This document shows, piece after piece, positions 1 through 5,345 of a stretch of DNA of 8,114 bases. Numbering within the stretch: the first letter of the stretch is position 1; each line of letters opens with the position of its first letter. The notes under the pieces were generated by a model that was given only the letters and a program-made list of their open reading frames with translations, did no database searches and was not told where the DNA came from. The DNA lies in contig QHXL01000383.1 of assembly GCA_003222935.1 (NCBI GenBank), positions 1-8,114 on the forward strand, in the 5' to 3' direction. The position numbers and the translations under genes are program-made. This stretch comes from Acidobacteriota bacterium. Its GTDB lineage: Bacteria > Acidobacteriota > Blastocatellia > Pyrinomonadales > Pyrinomonadaceae.

Positions 1-1203
1 GAGTACGTGCGGATACGCAGCGACCAGTTGAAAGAACACAACGGTCAATATCAATTGCGCGTGACGAATGAATTGGAAGAGGCCGTCTTCGCTGATCAAT
101 TCAAATTGATCGCCGTCGATCATCCTGCCAATATTGCGGTCTACCCGAACGAGGGCATGACATCCCCGCCCCGTGAATTCCGGTTATTTACGACTCGTGG
201 TGCGCGGCCGCCTCTCAGTGCCGTTGATGATCATGGTCACGACGTACGGGACCGCATCGTTGAGATGGACCGTCGATATCCCGACGACTTCAAAATGGAT
301 CGAGTTCGCGGTTATGCCGATCTACATACGTTGACGATGAACCTCGATGAAGTTGAATCGCGTTTGCGTAGGTCTCATTCCGAGCGGACCAATAGGGCTA
401 AGATTTCGCTGTTATTAACCGGGTGGACTGATTACTCATGGTCCAGCGATAACCTGGCCGCATCGCAAGCTAAGAAGGAGATGCAGCTCCCGGCCTTACA
501 GGTCAAAGATGCCGCGGGGAAGTGGCAGACTGTTATTGAAGACATTGGTATCCCGGTAGGACGACCTCAAACAGTAACTGTCGATCTCACAGGAAAGTTT
601 TTGAGTTCAAATCGGGAGGTGCGTATCGTTACCAGCATGAGAATCTACTGGGATCAGATCCTGGTGGACACCTCAGCCGGGGAATCACTAACAAAGCAGA
701 TCCATCTTGACCCGATAGCCGCGAACCTACGTTGGCGCGGTTTTTCTGCCGAAGTTACACCCGATGGACGTGAACCGTTTGGCTACGACTATCAAAAGGT
801 GTCGTTAATGTCTCCATGGAAAACGATGACGGGTAGTTACACACGAGAAGGTGATGTTCGAGAGTTGCTTCTTAAGTCAGACGATATGTTTGTGATTGCC
901 CGCCCGGGCGACGAAATTAGTCTCGCATTTGACGCCAGGAAACTGCCTTCGCTTCCACGCGGGTGGACCCGGACCTTTCTGCTCTACGCCGACGGCTACA
1001 GCAAGGAGATGGATATAAATTCGGCGGCTCCCGATCAAGTTGGCCCACTACCTTTTCATGGAATGACGAAGTATCCCTATTCGTCGTCGGAAACGTACCC
1101 GTTTACGCCGGAAAGACGTGCCTATATCGAACGCTACAATACCCGTAAGGTCAGGAATAACGTGGCTTCGATCGACCTCGAGTTATTGCTGCAACAACCT
1201 TAG
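1..1203 (+). CDS. CRTAC1/ASPIC-UnbV-like secreted protein, C-terminal part (5' end outside window)
   Basis: The frame is open from the first base (E-Y-V-R-I-R...) to a TAG at 1201, giving 400 visible residues. The GTG at position 7 has no ribosome binding site and is probably internal, so the gene very likely starts upstream. The visible part resembles the long tail that follows FG-GAP/VCBS and ASPIC/UnbV repeats in acidobacterial CRTAC1-family proteins. Recognisable stretches are a 'DHP...VYPNEGM' strand near the start, 'DVRDRIVEMDRRYPDDF', a 'LTGWTDYSW' motif at about nt 412-441, 'VTVDLTGKF', and 'RIYWDQILVDTS' at about nt 640-669. The tail ends in a 'PLPFHGMTKYPY' and 'YIERYNTRK' region. 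Such proteins are usually exported and thought to be surface or adhesion proteins; the role of this tail is unknown. No enzymatic motif is seen. Family assignment is from memory of similar sequences, so the family name is less certain than the reading frame. Confidence 0.62.
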   Translation, partial: EYVRIRSDQLKEHNGQYQLRVTNELEEAVFADQFKLIAVDHPANIAVYPNEGMTSPPREFRLFTTRGARPPLSAVDDHGHDVRDRIVEMDRRYPDDFKMDRVRGYADLHTLTMNLDEVESRLRRSHSERTNRAKISLLLTGWTDYSWSSDNLAASQAKKEMQLPALQVKDAAGKWQTVIEDIGIPVGRPQTVTVDLTGKFLSSNREVRIVTSMRIYWDQILVDTSAGESLTKQIHLDPIAANLRWRGFSAEVTPDGREPFGYDYQKVSLMSPWKTMTGSYTREGDVRELLLKSDDMFVIARPGDEISLAFDARKLPSLPRGWTRTFLLYADGYSKEMDINSAAPDQVGPLPFHGMTKYPYSSSETYPFTPERRAYIERYNTRKVRNNVASIDLELLLQQP

Positions 1204-1221
1204 ACAGGCCTCTCTCAAAAA

Positions 1222-2670
1222 ATGACCTCTGTGCTTTCTCTGTGTTCTCTGTGTCTCTGTGGTGATTTTCTTCGTGGGAAGTTTTTGCACCACAGAGACA
1301 CAGAGAACACAGAGAATGCACAGAGATCCAAACGGAAGTTTCTTCCAGGATTGCTCTTGTTGGTCGTCCTTTTCCAGAGTCTTTTACCCGTTTCCGCGCA
1401 GGTCAAAAACAAAAACTACTCGCCACTTGTCATGCCTGAAAACCAAACTTATTTGAAACTCGCGACTGAAATGGAAGCAACGCTCCGGCGTGATGTTCTC
1501 GGTGTCTGGTTTCCGCGATCGTTGGATCGTGATCATGGTGGCTTCTATTCAAACTTTAGTCGCGATTGGAAACGCACGAACGGAGAAGGGAAGTTCTCTG
1601 TTTTCCAGGGACGAATGGTATGGGTGGCATCGCAAGTGATGATGCAACGACCCGAGATGAAGTCAGATTATCAACCTATTGTTGAGCATGGTCTGAAATA
1701 TCTGAACGAAGTGCTGTGGGACAAAAAGTATGGAGGCTTCTACTGGGGATTGGACGATAAGAATGAGATCTCCACTGCTTACACCGATGGCAAGCATTTG
1801 TATGGGATAAGCTTTGGTCTATATGGCGCGACGGCGGCTTACAACGCAACCAAAAACCCGGTGGCCCTGGCGTTGGCGCAAAAGACTTTTCGCTGGATAG
1901 ACGAGCATGCTCATGATTCGAAGAATGGCGGATACTTCGAATGGCTGACACGCGAAGGCAAGGTGGTCCAGCGAACGGAAACTGCGATCAATGTCCCGGT
2001 CGCGGGTTTTCCAATTGGCTACAAATCGATGAATACTCACATTCATCTCCTGGAGTCGTTTACCCAGCTTTATGAAGTTTGGCCTGACGATACTTTGCGC
2101 CTGCGGTTGGCTGAGCTGCTCGAAATCGTTCGCGATAAGGTGTGCGTCGCACCGGGAGTGATGAATCTTTTCTTAACCCTCGATTGGCGCCCGATTCCGG
2201 ATCACGATTCTTATGGTCACGACGTTGAGACTGCTTATTTGATACTGGAAGCGGAGGCCGCATTGGGTCGTATGCCGTACACGAAGACTGAAACTATGGC
2301 AAAGAACCTCGTGGACCATGCACTCGCCTATGGTTGGGACGAAGCCAACGGTGGCTTCTATCGGGATGGAACTACTTTCGGTGCAGCGGAAGACAAGCGT
2401 AAAGAGTGGTGGATTCAGTTTGAGGGATTGAATGCATTGTTGCTAATGCACGAGAAATACGGCAAACAAACTGACAAGTACTTCAAAGCATTTCAGCTGC
2501 AGTGGCAGTTCATCAAGCTGCATCAACTCGACAAAGAGTTTGGCGGTGTGTTCGACACCATCGAGGCCGACGGCTCAGTCAAAGACTACACAAAATCACG
2601 CATCTGGAAAGAGTGCTATCACGAAACTCGCGCCCTCCTGAACACCATTGATCGTCTCAAAAGTTTGTAG
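1222..2670 (+). CDS. Exported AGE-family epimerase (cellobiose 2-epimerase-like)
   Basis: N-acylglucosamine 2-epimerase superfamily, an (alpha/alpha)6 barrel that interconverts sugars at C2; the pattern is closest to cellobiose 2-epimerases or mannose isomerases. Numbering from the ATG at 1222: 'DRDHGGFY' 102-109, 'FQGRMVW' 128-134, 'KYGGFYWG' 169-176, 'NTHIHLLES' 271-279, 'SYGHDVETA' 330-338, 'KEWWIQFEG' 394-402 and 'WKECYHETR' 462-470. Likely catalytic or binding residues are H273, H333, E336, E401 and H467. A signal peptide core 'LPGLLLLVVLF' (41-51) ends near 'PVSAQ', so export is expected, which is unusual for this mainly cytosolic family. The start is uncertain: residues 1-34 are encoded by repeat A1 and its edge. 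The ATG at 1222 lacks a ribosome binding site; a TTG at 1285 follows GGGAAG and would leave a more normal signal peptide. The preceding gene ends 18 nt upstream. Enzyme class is strong, exact substrate is not. Confidence 0.87.
   Translation: MTSVLSLCSLCLCGDFLRGKFLHHRDTENTENAQRSKRKFLPGLLLLVVLFQSLLPVSAQVKNKNYSPLVMPENQTYLKLATEMEATLRRDVLGVWFPRSLDRDHGGFYSNFSRDWKRTNGEGKFSVFQGRMVWVASQVMMQRPEMKSDYQPIVEHGLKYLNEVLWDKKYGGFYWGLDDKNEISTAYTDGKHLYGISFGLYGATAAYNATKNPVALALAQKTFRWIDEHAHDSKNGGYFEWLTREGKVVQRTETAINVPVAGFPIGYKSMNTHIHLLESFTQLYEVWPDDTLRLRLAELLEIVRDKVCVAPGVMNLFLTLDWRPIPDHDSYGHDVETAYLILEAEAALGRMPYTKTETMAKNLVDHALAYGWDEANGGFYRDGTTFGAAEDKRKEWWIQFEGLNALLLMHEKYGKQTDKYFKAFQLQWQFIKLHQLDKEFGGVFDTIEADGSVKDYTKSRIWKECYHETRALLNTIDRLKSL
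1227..1325. repeat. CACAGAG palindromic repeat, copy A1
   Basis: Two 38-nt arms, 1227-1264 and 1288-1325, are reverse complements of each other at 37 of 38 positions around a 23-nt loop. Each arm is itself a degenerate tandem array: CACAGAG occurs at 1291, 1299, 1308 and 1319 (spacing 8, 9, 11). The element lies between two same-strand genes and continues in frame into the epimerase gene. A related copy is at 4304-4386. It looks like a dispersed non-coding MITE/REP-like element; no transposase is present. Confidence 0.9.
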
Positions 2671-2749
2671 GGGTGTCCTCCGTGGGCACCCCTACTTCTT
2701 TACGTAACTGCAAATAGCATCGAGGGGGTGCCCACGGAGGGACACCCCC
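2670..2749. repeat. GGGGTG palindrome (type C) filling the convergent gap
   Basis: Left arm 2670-2692 and right arm 2724-2749 are reverse complements apart from one extra G in the right arm and an extra outer base pair. Each arm can also fold alone, since GGGGTG at its start pairs with CACCCC at its end, with a short TCCGT-type loop. The left arm begins on the last base of the epimerase stop codon and the right arm ends 8 nt before the stop of the - strand gene. Its position and stability fit a bidirectional transcription terminator, although no U-tract follows; it may equally be a dispersed repeat. Confidence 0.8.
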
Positions 2750-2757
2750 GACAAAAC

Positions 2758-3179
2758 CTAGCGAGTCCGTGCAGTTATTTCTACTATCTTCACACTGCTT
2801 GCCATCTTTTGCTCAATCTGTCGTTTACTTCGCAACTCTCGGCCAACGCCATCCGGTAGCCAGACCGTCGCAAGATGGTACTGATCGTCGTAAAGTCGAA
2901 ACGCGAGCGCGACTTCGTTCGTTTTTCGCGTCGCACCACTGCGCCAGCTGGGGAGCGCTATAGACGTCTCTTTGCCATTTTTGCTGCGAACCCTGATGAA
3001 GTCACCACTCTCGCCAATCACGGTGTATTCGCCAGCGGGCAAAACCTTGTCGCCCACGCTAATTCAAAGGGCACCATGAAGCGGGCCTGTTGGGGAATTC
3101 CCTGTGCGGACGCCGGAGCCGCGGAAAAGACCATGACCACGGCGAAAAGTGCTGCAACTGTCAAAACTCTAGCTTTCAT
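2758..3179 (-). pseudogene. Small exported protein with PFEF-VGDKVLPAGEY motif, broken by a one-base frameshift
   Basis: Reading from the ATG at 3179 gives a clear signal peptide (MKARVLTVAALF..., cleavage likely after 'APASA', residue 25), then 'QGIPQQARFMVPFE'. The frame then runs into 'LAWATRF...' and stops at a TGA (3020-3018) after 53 residues. Shifting by one base at about 3060-3062 restores 'F-S-VGDKVLPAGEYTVIG' and an open frame to the TAG at 2758, giving 140 residues in all. The joined motif matches a widespread small acidobacterial exported protein of unknown function, so this is one gene with a one-base deletion: GCTAATTC on the + strand where GCTAAATTC would be expected. GGAGG (+ strand 3185-3189) lies 5 nt before the ATG and supports this start. 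A TATAAG (+ strand 3231-3236) is a possible -10 element. Either a real recent pseudogene or a homopolymer sequencing error. Confidence 0.82.
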
Positions 3180-3184
3180 TTCTG

Positions 3185-3189
3185 CCTCC
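3185..3189 (-). promoter_or_regulatory. Ribosome binding site of the frameshifted small exported protein
   Basis: GGAGG on the - strand, 5 nt before the ATG at 3179. It shows that translation starts at the signal peptide upstream of the frameshift, not at the GTG (3057) that opens the longer downstream fragment. Confidence 0.75.
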
Positions 3190-3270
3190 ATTCATTGTCC
3201 GTCGCAGAATCGTTGTTCCGCGACCTTCCACTTATACATGCGGAATAAAAGACAAGAATGGATCAACGAA

Positions 3271-3362
3271 ATGTTCGATATGCTTTAGCTTGTCGGGAGT
3301 GATGTTAGAAGCCGCTGGGAGCGTTAAGGTAAAGTCACGACAAGCTAAAGCATATCGGACAT
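3271..3362. repeat. Type B palindromic repeat, copy B1
   Basis: Arms 3271-3295 and 3338-3362 (25 nt each) are reverse complements at 24 of 25 positions, around a 42-nt centre. The left arm begins ATGTTCGATATGC and the right arm read on the - strand begins ATGTCCGATATGC. On the - strand the right arm is read as M-S-D-M-L-stop and forms the end of the membrane protein gene. A second copy lies at 7546-7647. Probably a dispersed mobile or REP-like element that could fold into a terminator-like hairpin. Confidence 0.88.
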
Positions 3363-4235
3363 TCGACTCGCGCGAGTCCGATCTCTCAATATCCAAACTA
3401 ACGCCCAGCCGAAGATAAAGTTTGATACCGCCGTTTCCAGCAAATGTGCCATCCGCACTTCCTTCGGCATGAGTGGATTTGGCAACAACAGTTGCGTATT
3501 CATCACCACGCCGAATAACAAAGCGACTGCGAGTCCCGCTTCCCACCACTTTCCCTTCATCATTAGAATCACCGGGACCGCTAAAGCTGCCCAGAGCAAA
3601 CCACGAAAGAACTGCAGGAGCAGCAGCCAGGGTGAATCTCGTAACGTGCTGAGCATCTGCGCCAGGAAGGTACCCGCATCGGTGCCTCCGTAATAAGTCC
3701 TGACGGCCGGGCTCTGCCAGGCGACGAAGTAACCAAAAGTGAAATAGAGGAAAACATAGACCAGGCCAACCAGGCTCAGCTTCCAGAACCATTGTTTTGC
3801 AGAACGTGGGAGCCGGTAAACGTCGTTCTGATTCGAATCGTGTGCATTCCGCCTACCGAGGATCAAAACTGCGAGCGGAGAGAAGACTACCGCAAATAGA
3901 AAACCGGCAAAGAAGAGTCGGGGCAATAATCCCGCCGGTAAACTCACGAACACCGCGGTTTCAATCTGGGGCATAACCGTGGTCACACCGAAGAGAACGA
4001 AGCACAGCGTTAAGATCATTTTCCAGCCGGTCCAGCGAGATCGATAAACAATGTAAGCAAGAACCGCCGTGTTTAAGAAGCTGAGTGCGAGCAGAGCTGG
4101 AAGTATCGTTGCTTGTTCTGCTTCCGAGATACCTTGTTGTCTGGGTATGACGAGGGCGAAGGCCAGTGATAGACAGACCATGTAGAGAACTGTCAGGAGC
4201 AGGATTCGGAAAGCGAGCACTAGCTTCCTCTTCAT
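3345..4235 (-). CDS. Integral membrane protein of unknown function, about 8 TM segments
   Basis: I do not recognise the family. The 296-residue product is strongly hydrophobic, with likely membrane segments at about residues 8-30, 44-64, 72-90, 104-127, 152-173, 203-226, 231-251 and 265-284. A polar loop 'GRRNAHDSNQNDVYRLPRSAKQ' region lies at about 127-148. Possible family signatures are 'FVAWQSPAVR' (170-179), 'KGKWWEAG' (227-234), 'NPLMPKEVRMAHLLE' (253-267) and a short cytoplasmic-type end 'ILRDRTR'. The ATG at 4235 is preceded by GGAG (+ strand 4243-4246) with 7-nt spacing, supporting the start. The last five residues M-S-D-M-L and the TAG are encoded by the right arm of repeat B1, so the original C-terminus may have been different. 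The gene lies divergently to the alpha/beta hydrolase and upstream of the broken exported-protein gene on the same strand. No transport or catalytic motif is visible. Confidence 0.8.
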   Translation of the reverse strand: MKRKLVLAFRILLLTVLYMVCLSLAFALVIPRQQGISEAEQATILPALLALSFLNTAVLAYIVYRSRWTGWKMILTLCFVLFGVTTVMPQIETAVFVSLPAGLLPRLFFAGFLFAVVFSPLAVLILGRRNAHDSNQNDVYRLPRSAKQWFWKLSLVGLVYVFLYFTFGYFVAWQSPAVRTYYGGTDAGTFLAQMLSTLRDSPWLLLLQFFRGLLWAALAVPVILMMKGKWWEAGLAVALLFGVVMNTQLLLPNPLMPKEVRMAHLLETAVSNFIFGWALVWILRDRTRASRMSDML

Positions 4236-4303
4236 TAGTTATCTCCGGTTTTCTGTGGGAATGAACAAGTTTGAGTACGCAGCCGCATAAAGCAAAGTTT
4301 CCT

Positions 4304-4386
4304 CTCTGTGCTGACTCCGTGCCTCTGCGCTCAGTGGTGAAAAGTTCCTAACCACAGAGACTCAGAGACACAGAGTAAGCACAGAG
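4304..4386. repeat. CACAGAG palindromic repeat, copy A2
   Basis: Left arm 4304-4339 and right arm 4351-4386 are imperfect reverse complements around an 11-nt centre. Both carry the same CTCTGTGC...GGTG / CCACAGAG...GCACAGAG ends as copy A1, but with more mismatches, so this is an older or more diverged copy. It lies between two divergent genes, 68 nt from the membrane protein start and 51 nt before the hydrolase start, so it probably overlaps or abuts the promoters. No clear promoter could be assigned in the rest of 4236-4437. Confidence 0.85.
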
Positions 4387-4437
4387 AAGAATCGTGTTAA
4401 GATTCTGCCGCTCGCCAACCAATCACCGGAGTTAGTC

Positions 4438-5175
4438 ATGAATTTCAAGCCACTGATGCTTTCGGTCGTTCTCTTGCTTACCTGTGTAGTCTTCCAGGCG
4501 GACGCTCAAACTCAAAAACCAGACCCACCCGCTAAGCAGACCATTGTCATTGTGCATGGAGCGTGGGGAGGAGCGTGGGCCTTTAAGAAGGTCGAAGCGT
4601 TACTGCGTGAGAAGAATTACAATGTGTACCGCCCGCAACTCACCGGACTGGGTGAACGCGTACACCTGGCCCGCCCGGATATCGGGTTAAGCACTCACAT
4701 CGATGATGTAGTGAATACAATTCTCTTCGAAGACCTCCACGACATTATTCTCGTGGGGCACAGTTATGGCGGAATGGTGATTACCGGAGTCGCGGATCGA
4801 GTTCCCGATCGAATTAAGCGCCTGGTCTATCTCGATGCACTCGTGCCAAATAATGGCGAGAGTGTGAACACGATTTTTGGCGGAGGAAGATCTGATTTCA
4901 TAAAGCAAATGACAAAGGGCGACTACATCGTACCACCCTGGGCTTTGAAGACTTTTACTGAACCAATATCCCTTAAGAATGAGGCTGCGCGAAAACTTCC
5001 CGGGACTTATATTTTGACGGTCGATAAGGGAAAGGAAGCGAAAGATGATGATTTCTTCTCCCAGTCGCAGCGTGCAAAAGAACGGGGATGGACCATGCTG
5101 CAACTGACAGCGGATCACAATGCACAATGGTCAGCTCCCGAAGCCTTAGTCGAGATGCTGGCAGGGATTCGTTAG
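4438..5175 (+). CDS. Exported alpha/beta hydrolase (esterase, EstC/methylesterase-like)
   Basis: A 245-residue alpha/beta-fold hydrolase with a signal peptide (MNFKPLMLSVVLLLTCVVFQADA, cleavage about residue 23). Visible family features are the oxyanion-hole strand 'IVIVHGAWGGAWAF' (36-49), 'LTGLGER' (68-74), the nucleophile elbow 'GHSYGG' with Ser109, 'LVYLDALVP' (129-137), and the catalytic His227 in 'TADHNAQWSAPEAL'. The acid is probably Asp196 in 'ILTVDKGKE', by position relative to the plant hydroxynitrile lyase/methylesterase and bacterial EstC group, to which this pattern is closest. It probably cleaves a small ester in the periplasm or outside the cell; the substrate cannot be told. 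The ATG has GGAG at 4428-4431 with 6-nt spacing. Length is normal for the family and all catalytic parts are present. Repeat A2 lies just upstream. The next gene starts 170 nt downstream, probably with its own promoter. Confidence 0.88.
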   Translation: MNFKPLMLSVVLLLTCVVFQADAQTQKPDPPAKQTIVIVHGAWGGAWAFKKVEALLREKNYNVYRPQLTGLGERVHLARPDIGLSTHIDDVVNTILFEDLHDIILVGHSYGGMVITGVADRVPDRIKRLVYLDALVPNNGESVNTIFGGGRSDFIKQMTKGDYIVPPWALKTFTEPISLKNEAARKLPGTYILTVDKGKEAKDDDFFSQSQRAKERGWTMLQLTADHNAQWSAPEALVEMLAGIR

Positions 5176-5281
5176 CGGCTAATCCGATTTGATAATCCCG
5201 ACAAACTGAAACTCACTCAATTGGCGCTCGCGGCTGCTACCTTTGTTGTACATGCTTACAGAAGTCGCCGGAAAAGTTGCC

Positions 5282-5291
5282 TATATATAAA
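5282..5291 (+). promoter_or_regulatory. Possible -10 region before the GH3 gene
   Basis: TATATATAAA is an isolated AT-rich run 54 nt before the GH3 ATG, in otherwise mixed-composition sequence. A weak -35-like TTACAG lies at 5256-5261, with spacing (20 nt or more) longer than ideal. Suggestive only. Confidence 0.25.
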
Positions 5292-5336
5292 GGACAGAGC
5301 AACCGTTTCGAACTGTCCCGATCCATCCATGTTGTA

Positions 5337-5341
5337 AGGAG
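5337..5341 (+). promoter_or_regulatory. Ribosome binding site deciding the GH3 start
   Basis: AGGAG lies 4 nt before the ATG at 5346. It favours this start over the in-frame TTG at 5277, which has no such site and would put a charged 23-residue extension in front of a good signal peptide. Confidence 0.8.
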
Positions 5342-5345
5342 AACT

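Noticed and set aside
1227..1325. CRISPR-like array in the CACAGAG region
   Set aside because: Units are 8-11 nt apart without spacers and are arranged as a palindrome, not direct repeats with unique spacers; no cas genes.
1215..1412. - strand open frame over the CACAGAG repeat
   Set aside because: Low-complexity translation of the repeat (HRDTENTEN/HREHREST type); no sign of a real protein.
2875..3288. 137-codon + strand open frame ending M-F-D-M-L-stop
   Set aside because: It lies antisense to the broken exported-protein gene, has no ribosome binding site or domain, and its end is only the left arm of repeat B1.
3232..3792. 186-codon open frame on the - strand overlapping the membrane protein gene
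   Set aside because: Shadow frame: arginine- and proline-rich product without domain features, while the overlapping frame has a start with ribosome binding site and eight regular membrane segments.
4422..4434. ATCACCGGAGTTA shared between the hydrolase leader and the centre of repeat B2 (about 7596-7608)
   Set aside because: A single 13-nt match within 8 kb is at chance level, and it includes the common GGAG ribosome binding core.
5199..5210. CGACAAACTGAA, identical to the start of the B2 right arm, as a possible third B copy
   Set aside because: A 12-nt match is expected by chance in a window this long, and no partner arm is found nearby.
5238..5245. TACCTTTG, resembling the Bacteroidota -7 promoter element (TAnnTTTG)
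   Set aside because: The gene content and GGAG ribosome binding sites do not suggest Bacteroidota, and no matching -33 element was seen.
5277..5345. TTG start giving the GH3 protein 23 more residues
   Set aside because: The ATG at 5346 has AGGAG and begins a standard signal peptide; the extension would disturb it.
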